Made by a program: the position numbers and the translations under genes. Source: Acidobacteriaceae bacterium (GTDB lineage Bacteria > Acidobacteriota > Terriglobia > Terriglobales > Acidobacteriaceae). From it: 6,169 bases of DNA. Below, piece after piece: positions 1 through 5,529 of the stretch. The stretch is taken from positions 1 through 6,169 of the forward strand of contig JASHUF010000528.1 of NCBI GenBank assembly GCA_030040175.1, in the 5' to 3' direction. Under the pieces are notes generated by a model. It did not search any database, was not told the origin of the DNA, and saw only the letters and a list, made by a program, of their open reading frames with translations. The first letter of the stretch is position 1. Every line of letters starts with the position of its first letter.

Positions 1-1425
1 GGCCGCGTACGCCGTCCGGTCCGCGGGATCGGGCGCAATCCTCTGCGCCACCTGGATGGCTTGCGCGCAGGCCTCATCGAGATTCTTCCAGTGCTCCGCG
101 CCCACGCCGGCCATCAGTGCGCAGCCAAACGCGCCGCCCTCCTCGGCCATCAACACCTCCACGGTGTGCCCGTAAACGCCGGCCTGAATCCTCCGCCACA
201 ACGCGCCGCGCGCGCCGCCGCCGCCCAGCCGGATGCCGCTCACGGGAATGCCCAGCTCCCGGAACAGCGCAAACGTATCTTCGAGCGAGTAGGCCACGCC
301 TTCGAGAACGGCGCGCACAAAATGCGCCGCCGTGTGCTCCACGCCGATGCGCACAAACCCCGCGCGCACCTCCGGATCGAGGTGCGGCGTGCGCTCGCCG
401 AGCAGATACGGCGCCCACTCCAGCCCATCGCTGCCCGCCGGAACTTTCGCCGCGGCCTCGCTCAGCGCGTCATAGCTTTGGCTGGGGAAAAAAGTTGCGC
501 GCAGCCAGTTCAGGCTCAGACCCGCGCTCTGCGTCACGCCCATCACGTGCCAGCGCCCCGGCACCGCATGGCAGAAGGTGTGCATCCGCCCTTTGGGATC
601 CTTGGTCGGCTCGGCCGTGGCCGCGAACACCACGCCCGAGGTCCCGATCGTGGCCGACACGCTGCCCGGCTCGAGAATGCCCATGCCCACCGCGCCCGCG
701 CCCTGGTCGCCAGCGCCCGCGGCCACCGGCGTGCCCGCCTTCAATCCGGTAAGCGCCGCGGCCGGCTCGCTGATGCGCGCGCAAATCTCCGGCGACTCAA
801 AGACGCGCGGCAGCCAGCTCTCGTCGATCCCCGCCACTGCGGCCACTTCGCGCGACCAGCGCCGGTGCGTCACGTCGAGCAGCAATGTACCCGAGGCCTC
901 CTGCACATCGATGGCAAACTCGCCCGTGAGCCGGTAGCGCACATAATCCTTGGGGCACATCACGTGGCGAATCTTGGCGAAGATCTCCGGCTGGTGCGTC
1001 TTCACCCACAGCAGCTTGGTCAAGGTGAAGTTCGGCAGCGCAGGGTTGCAGGTGAGCTCGATCAGCCTAGCGTAGCCGATCTTCTCCGTGAGCCAGTCGC
1101 ACTCGGGCTGCGTGCGCGTGTCGCACCAGATGAGCGCCGGCCGCAGCACCGCGCCGTTTTCATCGAGCATCACGGCGCCATGCATCTGCCCGGTGAGCGC
1201 GAGAGCGGCAATTGGCTGACGCGGCTCCGGCGCGCGGGCGAGCGCCATGCGAATGGCTTCCTGCCCGGCGCGCCACCAGTCTTCGGGGTCCTGCTCTGCC
1301 CACCCCGGATGCTCGGCGCGAAAGGGTGCATGCTCGCGCGACGCGCCGGCGATCAGCTTGCCCGCGCCGTCAACTACCACCGCCCTCGTTCCGCCCGTGC
1401 CCACGTCCATGCCCAGGAACCACAT
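1..1425 (-). CDS. xylB: Xylulokinase (FGGY family), C-terminus cut by window edge
   Basis: ATP-dependent kinase that phosphorylates D-xylulose to xylulose 5-phosphate in the cytoplasm, feeding the pentose phosphate pathway. The 475 codons seen match the XylB layout. An N-terminal FGGY ATP-binding segment MWFLGMDVGTGGTRA carries the conserved Asp7. The sugar-binding motif TGQMHG lies at 78-83 and the IWCDTR block at 99-104. The likely catalytic-base region AGAGDQGAGAVG holds Asp240, equivalent to Asp233 of E. coli XylB. Further blocks are IGTSG (260-264), PYLLGERTPHLD (339-350) and the C-terminal GGGGARGALWRRIQA (401-415). E. coli XylB has 484 residues, so probably only 10-25 residues are missing. 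The ATG at 1425 is supported by AGGAG (1438-1434) 8 bases upstream. The gene lies downstream of the dehydrogenase on the same strand but 207 bases away, so a separate promoter is plausible. No xylose isomerase is in the window. A related FGGY kinase specificity cannot be fully excluded. Confidence 0.93.
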   Translation of the reverse strand, partial: MWFLGMDVGTGGTRAVVVDGAGKLIAGASREHAPFRAEHPGWAEQDPEDWWRAGQEAIRMALARAPEPRQPIAALALTGQMHGAVMLDENGAVLRPALIWCDTRTQPECDWLTEKIGYARLIELTCNPALPNFTLTKLLWVKTHQPEIFAKIRHVMCPKDYVRYRLTGEFAIDVQEASGTLLLDVTHRRWSREVAAVAGIDESWLPRVFESPEICARISEPAAALTGLKAGTPVAAGAGDQGAGAVGMGILEPGSVSATIGTSGVVFAATAEPTKDPKGRMHTFCHAVPGRWHVMGVTQSAGLSLNWLRATFFPSQSYDALSEAAAKVPAGSDGLEWAPYLLGERTPHLDPEVRAGFVRIGVEHTAAHFVRAVLEGVAYSLEDTFALFRELGIPVSGIRLGGGGARGALWRRIQAGVYGHTVEVLMAEEGGAFGCALMAGVGAEHWKNLDEACAQAIQVAQRIAPDPADRTAYAA

Positions 1426-1463
1426 GCCGCTGTCTCCTGCGTCCTAAATCGGTTTTCTTTTAA

Positions 1464-1487
1464 GCGTCTCAGCATAGCAGTTGACGC
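1464..1487 (-). promoter_or_regulatory. Weak candidate promoter for xylB (extended -10)
   Basis: On the minus strand TGCTATGCT (1479 to 1471) reads as an extended -10 element: TG, one base, then TATGCT, 4 of 6 matches to TATAAT. It would place the transcript start near 1464 and give a leader of about 39 bases ahead of xylB. No good -35 hexamer lies at the usual distance, although extended -10 promoters can do without one. A 5-bp inverted repeat, GCGTC (1464-1468) and GACGC (1483-1487), brackets the element. This is inference from motif similarity only. Confidence 0.28.
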
Positions 1488-1563
1488 GGGGTTCGGGAAA
1501 GGCGTCGCCGTCGGAAGAGCTTCATTGCTCGGGTAGAAACTCAAGAATCCCGTTCATCACGCG

Positions 1564-1614
1564 AGAACTGGTTGCATCAATGGTGTTTTGAAAGGGCACG
1601 GCTTGAGTCGTGCC
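1564..1614. repeat. Dispersed intergenic hairpin repeat, copy A
   Basis: Shares an identical 15-base head, AGAACTGGTTGCATC (1564-1578), with copy B at 6090-6104. The next 26 bases match copy B at 20 positions without a gap, and a stem-loop follows. The stem is 1595-1602 with 1607-1614, eight pairs including one G-T wobble, with loop TTGA. It lies 18 bases beyond the dehydrogenase stop. Read on the minus strand the hairpin is followed by CTTTC and then AAAAC, so it could act as a weak terminator for that gene. The pair looks like a dispersed repeat family. Membership beyond these two copies cannot be seen here. Confidence 0.75.
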
Positions 1615-1632
1615 GATAAGCTGCTGCCGCCT

Positions 1633-2727
1633 TCAGGCCGCCGTCAGCGGGCTCTTCGCCGCCGCTCGCATCTGCGCGCAAACCGCATCGGTGACTTCGC
1701 CGGTCGTCGCCGGCCCGCCCAGGTCGCGCGTGTGCAGCCTCGGATTCGCCGTGACCTGCTCGATCGCGCGCATCACACGGCGCGCAGCCTCCGCCTCGCC
1801 CAGGTGCTCGAGCATCAGCACCGCGGACCAGAAAGTCCCGATGGGGTTGGCGATGCCCTTACCCATGATGTCGAAGGCCGAGCCGTGAATGGGCTCGAAC
1901 ATGGAGGGATACACGCGCTCCGGATTGATGTTCGCCGTCGGTCCTATGCCCAGGCTGCCGGCGAGGGCTGCGGCCAAATCGCTCAAAATGTCCGCGTGGA
2001 GATTGGTGGCCACAATGGTGTCGAGCGAAGCGGGCCGGTTCACCATGCGCGCGGTCATGGCGTCCACCATCTCCTTGTCCCACGCCACATCGGGAAAATC
2101 CCGCGCAACCTCGCGCGCAATCTCGTCCCACATCACCATGGCGTGGCGCTGGGCGTTGCTCTTGGTTACAACCGTCAGGCGCTTGCGCGGGCGCGACGCG
2201 GCCAAGCGGAAGGCGTATCGTTGAATCCGCTCCACGCCCGCGCGCGTCAGGATGGCGACCTCGGTTGCGACCTCGGTCGGGAATCCCGTATGCACGCGGC
2301 CCCCGGCGCCGGAGTATTCACCTTCTGTGTTCTCGCGCACGATGATCCAGTCCAGGTCTTCCGCGCGGCAGCGCTTGAGCGGCGCGTCGATGCCCGGCAA
2401 AATCCGCGCCGGCCGCACGTTGGCGTACTGGTCGAGTCCCTGGCAGATTTTAAGGCGCAATCCCCAGAGCGTCACGTGGTCGGGAATCGCAGGATCGCCC
2501 GCGGATCCGAACAGGATGGCGTGCTTTGCTTTGAACGCTTCCAGGCCATCGTCCGGCATCATGACGCCGTGCCGCCGATAGAAATCGGCGCCCCAGGGGA
2601 ATTCTTCGAAGGCAAAGGCGCAATCGCTTTCCACTTCGGCCACCGTCTCCAGCACGCGCCGTCCCGCCGGCACCACTTCCTTGCCGATGCCGTCGCCCGG
2701 CACCAGTGCGATGCGATAAGTCTTCAT
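1633..2727 (-). CDS. Tartrate/D-malate dehydrogenase-family oxidative decarboxylase
   Basis: A 364-residue NAD-dependent decarboxylating dehydrogenase of the isopropylmalate/isocitrate dehydrogenase superfamily, closest in pattern to DmlA (D-malate to pyruvate plus CO2) and tartrate dehydrogenase. Visible marks are the start block RIALVPGDGIGKEV (5-18), LWG (88-90), DQYANVRP (99-106), VRENTEGEYS (130-139), SRPRK (178-182) and VTKSN (187-191, Lys189). Metal ligands are predicted as Asp222, Asp246 and Asp250 (in ADILSD). NPERVYPSMFEPIHGSAFDI (268-287) is the family signature and IANPI (292-296) follows. The length fits the family (E. coli DmlA about 361). The ATG at 2727 has AAGGGG (2740-2735) 7 bases upstream. 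One oddity: the position aligned ungapped to the substrate-binding Arg94 of isopropylmalate dehydrogenase is Cys95. Substrate among D-malate, tartrate and isopropylmalate-like acids is therefore uncertain. It is divergent from the acyltransferase gene, with a shared regulatory region. Confidence 0.88.
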   Translation of the reverse strand: MKTYRIALVPGDGIGKEVVPAGRRVLETVAEVESDCAFAFEEFPWGADFYRRHGVMMPDDGLEAFKAKHAILFGSAGDPAIPDHVTLWGLRLKICQGLDQYANVRPARILPGIDAPLKRCRAEDLDWIIVRENTEGEYSGAGGRVHTGFPTEVATEVAILTRAGVERIQRYAFRLAASRPRKRLTVVTKSNAQRHAMVMWDEIAREVARDFPDVAWDKEMVDAMTARMVNRPASLDTIVATNLHADILSDLAAALAGSLGIGPTANINPERVYPSMFEPIHGSAFDIMGKGIANPIGTFWSAVLMLEHLGEAEAARRVMRAIEQVTANPRLHTRDLGGPATTGEVTDAVCAQMRAAAKSPLTAA

Positions 2728-2754
2728 TTCGCCGCCCCTTCGCTGAACAGGCCC

Positions 2755-2781
2755 ATTCTACCCGTTTTCATGCATTTCCAA
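2755..2781 (-). promoter_or_regulatory. Candidate sigma70-type promoter of the dehydrogenase gene
   Basis: On the minus strand TTGGAA (2781-2776, 4 of 6 matches to TTGACA) is followed after a short 15-base spacer by TAGAAT (2760-2755, 5 of 6 matches to TATAAT). This predicts a start near 2748 and a leader of about 20 bases that contains the ribosome binding site AAGGGG. The spacer is shorter than the ideal 17, so the -35 assignment is less certain than the -10. Confidence 0.42.
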
Positions 2782-2820
2782 ATCAGGCCGGGGGCCGCTG
2801 CGCGATACCGAAAGAGCGAG

Positions 2821-2853
2821 GGGTGTGCCGGAAGTGTGATCCAGAGCACACCC
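2821..2853. promoter_or_regulatory. CRP/FNR-type operator inside a larger inverted repeat
   Basis: TGTGATCCAGAGCACA (2835-2850) matches the CRP consensus TGTGA-N6-TCACA at 9 of 10 half-site bases. The palindrome extends one base pair each side to GTGTG (2834-2838) and CACAC (2847-2851). A second, overlapping perfect 8-bp inverted repeat is formed by GGGTGTGC (2821-2828) and GCACACCC (2846-2853). The site lies in the divergent region between the dehydrogenase and the acyltransferase and could serve either gene. Binding by a CRP/FNR-family regulator is inference, as no regulator gene is in the window. Confidence 0.5.
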
Positions 2854-2871
2854 GTTCGCAGCCAGGCAGAC

Positions 2872-2877
2872 CAGAAT
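2872..2877 (+). promoter_or_regulatory. Candidate -10 element of the acyltransferase gene
   Basis: CAGAAT matches TATAAT at 4 of 6 positions. A start near 2884 would put the centre of the CRP-like palindrome (2842.5) about 41.5 bases upstream, the classical class II activator position. No good -35 hexamer is visible, as expected for an activator-dependent promoter. The leader would be about 44 bases. The call depends on the operator being real. Confidence 0.33.
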
Positions 2878-2927
2878 AAGGAGACAGGGCTGCGCGATCG
2901 AACGCGGCGCAGCCCGGAGGAAAGCCC

Positions 2928-3914
2928 ATGAGCGATCTGGCCACCCTGGCTGAAGCCGTTGCCGTCGACCCGCTGGTCGGCCATCCCGCCGATTACCACG
3001 TCTTTCACCAGTTCCTTGAGCGCTGCAAAAACCTGCCCGCGATTACCACCATCGTGGTGTGGCCGATGACGGACGTGGCTCTGCGCGGGGCCGTGGAAGC
3101 AGCGGCGGCCGGGCTCATTGAACCCACGCTGGTTGGACCGCTGGATGCCATGAAGGCTCTGGCCCGCAAACTCGCGGTCGCCATTGAAGACTTTCCCGTT
3201 GTCCACGCGGATTCGGAAGAGACAGCAGCCGAACTGGCCGTGGCCATCTGCCGCGCGGGCAACGCCCAGGCCATGATGAAGGGCAGCCTGCACACCGACG
3301 AGCTGATGAAGGCAGCCATGCAGCGCGATACTGGCCTGCGCACCGCGCGCCGCATCTCCCACGTCTTCATCATGGATACGCCTGCCTACGCGCGCACCCT
3401 GCTCATCACCGACGCGGCCATCAACATCACGCCCGAGCTCGAAGACAAGGTGCACATCGTGCAGAACGCCATCGATCTCGCGCACGCGCTGGGAATCGCG
3501 GAGCCCAAGGTCGCCCTGCTCTCGGCCATTGAGACCGTCAATCCCAAGATCAAGTCCACGCTGGATGCTGCCGCGCTGTGCAAGATGGCCGAGCGCGGGC
3601 AAATTACAGGCGGCATCCTCGACGGCCCCCTGGCCTTCGACACCGCCGTGAGCCAGAAGGCCGCGGCCATCAAGAAGCTGGTTTCGCCGGTCACCGGCCA
3701 GGCCGACATCCTCGTGGTGCCCGATCTCGAGAGCGGCAACATGCTGGCCAAGCAGCTCGAGTACCTGGGCGGCGCGCAACTGGCCGGGATTGTGCTCGGC
3801 GCGCGCGTGCCCACGATTCTCACCAGCCGCGCCGATTCGGCGGAAACGCGCCTGACCAGCTGCGCCGTCGCCGTGCTCCTCCACTATGCCACGGATCCCG
3901 CGGTCAAGGTTTGA
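2928..3914 (+). CDS. Phosphate acetyl/butyryltransferase family protein
   Basis: A 328-residue cytoplasmic enzyme of the phosphate acetyl/butyryltransferase family, which transfers an acyl group between CoA and phosphate (acyl-CoA + Pi to acyl-phosphate + CoA). Visible blocks are MKGSLHTDELM (117-127), RRISHVFIMD (141-150), the region 195-240 including VALLSAIETVNPKIKST and ITGGILDGPLAFDTAVS, DILVVPDLESGNMLAKQLEYLGGA (260-283), GIVLGARVPTILTSRADS (287-304) and a final helix that includes SCAVAVLLH. The pattern resembles the C-terminal domain of MaoC-type hydratase/phosphate acetyltransferase fusions, but no MaoC domain is attached. Acetyl versus butyryl specificity cannot be told from sequence. 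GGAGG (2916-2920) lies 7 bases before the ATG. The usual acetate or butyrate kinase partner is not adjacent; dps follows after 135 bases. Expression may be controlled from the CRP-like site upstream. Confidence 0.87.
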   Translation: MSDLATLAEAVAVDPLVGHPADYHVFHQFLERCKNLPAITTIVVWPMTDVALRGAVEAAAAGLIEPTLVGPLDAMKALARKLAVAIEDFPVVHADSEETAAELAVAICRAGNAQAMMKGSLHTDELMKAAMQRDTGLRTARRISHVFIMDTPAYARTLLITDAAINITPELEDKVHIVQNAIDLAHALGIAEPKVALLSAIETVNPKIKSTLDAAALCKMAERGQITGGILDGPLAFDTAVSQKAAAIKKLVSPVTGQADILVVPDLESGNMLAKQLEYLGGAQLAGIVLGARVPTILTSRADSAETRLTSCAVAVLLHYATDPAVKV

Positions 3915-3961
3915 GATCAGCGGCAGTGGAGCCAATCCCGCACCGGCAGCCCGCCCGCGCA

Positions 3962-3973
3962 TTTCCGCGGAAA
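3962..3973. promoter_or_regulatory. 12-base perfect palindrome upstream of dps
   Basis: TTTCCGCGGAAA is a perfect palindrome in the 135-base gap between the acyltransferase and dps. Its centre is about 55 bases upstream of the predicted dps transcript start. A stress regulator operator is possible. A 12-base palindrome is expected by chance about once or twice in a window of this size, so its position is the only support. Confidence 0.25.
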
Positions 3974-4009
3974 CCCGAACAGAACTTCGGCATCCAAGGC
4001 TCTGGGGAG

Positions 4010-4015
4010 TAAAAT
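4010..4015 (+). promoter_or_regulatory. Candidate -10 element of dps
   Basis: TAAAAT matches the -10 consensus at 5 of 6 positions and would start a transcript near 4022, leaving a 28-base leader with a strong ribosome binding site. The upstream TTCGGC (3986-3991) is a poor -35. This would fit a stress or stationary-phase sigma factor or an activator, but that is inference. Confidence 0.35.
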
Positions 4016-4049
4016 CGCAAGGCTACGGACTTTGCCTGAGGAGATTGCC

Positions 4050-4559
4050 ATGTCCACACACACCAGCCAGGAATCCAAAGCCGCCAAAGTCAACAACCCG
4101 GATGGTTTCGCCCCGGACCAGGTCAGAGACCTTTCGAGCGTGCTCAATACGCTGCTGGCCGACGTGTTCGCTCTTTATCTCAAAACCAAGAACTTCCACT
4201 GGCACATGAGCGGTCCGCATTTCCGCGATTATCATCTGCTGCTCGACGAGCATGGAGACCAGATCTTCAAGATCACCGACGACATTGCCGAGCGCGTGCG
4301 CAAGATCGGCGGAACAACCCTGCGCTCCATCGGCCACATCGCGCGCCTGCAGCGCATGCCCGACAACGACCAGGAGTTTGTGTCCGCGCGCGACATGCTT
4401 CTCGAATTGCATGCGGACAACCGCGCGCTGGTCGAAAGCCTGCGCGCCGCCCACGAAGTCGCAAGCCGGGCCAACGACTACGCCACCACCAGCATGATCG
4501 AGGTGTGGATCGACGAAGCGGAACGCCGCGCCTGGTTCCTCTTCGAAGCCACGCGCTGA
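4050..4559 (+). CDS. dps: Dps-family ferritin-like DNA-protection protein
   Basis: A 169-residue member of the Dps/ferritin-like family. Such proteins assemble into 12-subunit cages that oxidise Fe(II) with hydrogen peroxide and store the iron, often also binding DNA under stress. The ferroxidase residues align one position off E. coli Dps: His50 (in KNFHWHMSGP), His62, Asp66 (HLLLDEH), Asp77 and Glu81 (TDDIAERV). All five are present, so the inter-subunit iron centre looks intact. KIGG (85-88) and the C-terminal WIDEAERRAWFLFEA also fit the family. The N-terminal tail of about 20 residues has only two lysines, so DNA binding through a basic tail is uncertain. The start is the ATG with GAGGAG (4038-4043) six bases upstream; the in-frame TTG at 4032 has no such support. 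The gene is probably transcribed from its own promoter. Confidence 0.93.
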   Translation: MSTHTSQESKAAKVNNPDGFAPDQVRDLSSVLNTLLADVFALYLKTKNFHWHMSGPHFRDYHLLLDEHGDQIFKITDDIAERVRKIGGTTLRSIGHIARLQRMPDNDQEFVSARDMLLELHADNRALVESLRAAHEVASRANDYATTSMIEVWIDEAERRAWFLFEATR

Positions 4560-4569
4560 GTGCAGGCGA

Positions 4570-4603
4570 GATCGAGGGTGCGGCCCGGCTGCCGCTCCGG
4601 ATC
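4570..4603. terminator. Hairpin between convergent dps and hydrolase genes
   Basis: In the 49-base gap between the two stops, GCGGC (4580-4584) pairs with GCCGC (4591-4595). After a T-T mismatch two G-C pairs follow, and GATC ends (4570-4573 and 4600-4603) can also pair across an internal loop. The plus side is followed by AT-rich sequence (AATTTATT) rather than a clean T run. It is placed to act as a shared bidirectional terminator, but the fold is imperfect. Confidence 0.38.
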
Positions 4604-4608
4604 GCAAT

Positions 4609-5529
4609 TTATTGCTCGACAAAAGTCACCACCCACGGTCCAACCCGGGGAGCGCACTCGAGCGGGGCCAGGTGGCCGCACCCGGCCGCGACTTCGAGCT
4701 CCGATCGGGGCGCCAGGCGGTGCATGGTTTGCCCCTGTGCGACGGGCAGGAGTGTGTCCCGTTCTCCCCAAACGATCAGGAGAGGCATTTTGAATTTCGG
4801 CAGGAGACCGTCGGTCACATTCTCTCCCGTGAGCATGGAGGCCATGGCCCGGTCGACCACCCATCCGGTGCGCCCGGAGATGCGCAGGATATCCGCAGCC
4901 ACGAAGCCTGGAATCGGATGCGGATGCGGTGTCAGCAGCGACTCGAGCTCGTCGAGCTGGATCGCGGTCTTCGGCGTGAACAGCCGCGTATCCCAGTCCG
5001 GGACCACATGCAGGCCTGCCGAATCGAACAGCATAAGCCGCGAAACGCGGCCGGGAACTTCTGCGGCCACAAGCTGCACGATCCATCCGCCCATCGACCA
5101 TCCGCCCAGGTCCACCTGCTTCAGTCCGAGGGCATCGAGAAAGCCGATCACGATCTCTGCTTCGTCGCTGACGGAATAGGAGAAATTTGCCGGAAGCCCG
5201 CTGCGCCCATAGCCGAGCAGGTCAGGCATGTAGACGCAATAGCCGGCACGGGCAAGATACGGCGCCAGATTCCGCCAGTCTTCGGCGCGCCCGCCCAGTC
5301 CGTGAATCAGCACCACCGGCCTTCCGCCGGGCGGACCCACTTCCAGATAATGAACGCGAAATCCGTGCACCTGGACCGTGCGGCTCCTCACTCCAGTCAA
5401 AGCTTCGCGCAGGTACATGGCCCCATCGAAATAGCTGACCGGCCGGAGCAGGAAGCCGATTCCCGCGGCCACCACCAGCGCCGCCAGCCCCCAGAGAACG
5501 ATTCTGAGAACGATTCTCGTTCTCCTCAT
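4609..5529 (-). CDS. Membrane-anchored alpha/beta hydrolase
   Basis: A 306-residue alpha/beta-hydrolase-fold protein with a complete predicted triad: nucleophile Ser145 in GGWSMGG (142-148), Asp258 in WGERDTLLP (254-262) and His286 in GCGHLAPLE (283-291). The oxyanion region is HGLGG (76-80), and MPDLLGYGRSG (101-111) is typical of the fold. The N-terminus is Arg-rich (MRRTRIVLR), followed by one hydrophobic segment at about 10-28 without a clear signal-peptidase site. The positive-inside rule predicts a single-pass anchor with the catalytic domain outside the cytoplasm. The substrate is unknown; esterase, lipase and C-C bond hydrolase roles are all compatible. The start ATG overlaps the Nudix stop (ATGA) and has AGGAGG (5539-5534) four bases before it, indicating translational coupling. 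Codons for RIVL-RIVL at residues 5-12 come from a tandem 12-base duplication that can form a hairpin just after the start. Confidence 0.85.
   Translation of the reverse strand: MRRTRIVLRIVLWGLAALVVAAGIGFLLRPVSYFDGAMYLREALTGVRSRTVQVHGFRVHYLEVGPPGGRPVVLIHGLGGRAEDWRNLAPYLARAGYCVYMPDLLGYGRSGLPANFSYSVSDEAEIVIGFLDALGLKQVDLGGWSMGGWIVQLVAAEVPGRVSRLMLFDSAGLHVVPDWDTRLFTPKTAIQLDELESLLTPHPHPIPGFVAADILRISGRTGWVVDRAMASMLTGENVTDGLLPKFKMPLLIVWGERDTLLPVAQGQTMHRLAPRSELEVAAGCGHLAPLECAPRVGPWVVTFVEQ
5494..5524. repeat. Tandem 12-mer with hairpin at hydrolase 5' end
   Basis: GAGAACGATTCT occurs twice in perfect tandem (5494-5505 and 5506-5517). The second copy also forms an inverted repeat with the next bases: GAGAACG (5506-5512), loop ATTCT, CGTTCTC (5518-5524), a perfect 7-bp stem. 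In the mRNA of the hydrolase this stem starts two bases after the AUG. It encodes the repeated peptide RIVL-RIVL at the edge of the membrane anchor. A regulatory effect on the coupled start is possible but not shown. Confidence 0.7.

Noticed and set aside
61..1536. 491-codon plus-strand open frame opposite xylB
   Set aside because: It is Arg/Ala/His-rich with no recognisable domain, and the opposite strand encodes a full set of FGGY kinase motifs. Long antisense frames are expected with this GC bias.
1588..2931. 447-codon plus-strand open frame opposite the dehydrogenase
   Set aside because: Low-complexity Arg/His/Ala composition, non-ATG start within the repeat, and no family motif; the minus strand holds the real gene.
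2724..3962. 412-codon minus-strand open frame opposite the acyltransferase
   Set aside because: Gly/Arg/His-rich shadow frame with no domain; it also covers the divergent promoter region.
4032..4049. TTG start adding six residues to Dps
   Set aside because: The ATG at 4050 has GAGGAG at ideal spacing, which would lie inside the coding sequence if TTG were used.
5506..5524. LexA/SOS-box reading of GAAC-N7-GTTC in the hairpin
   Set aside because: The known boxes have GAAC-N4-GTTC (Bacillus) or direct GTTC-N7-GTTC (alphaproteobacteria); this inverted N7 form fits neither, and the site is inside coding sequence.
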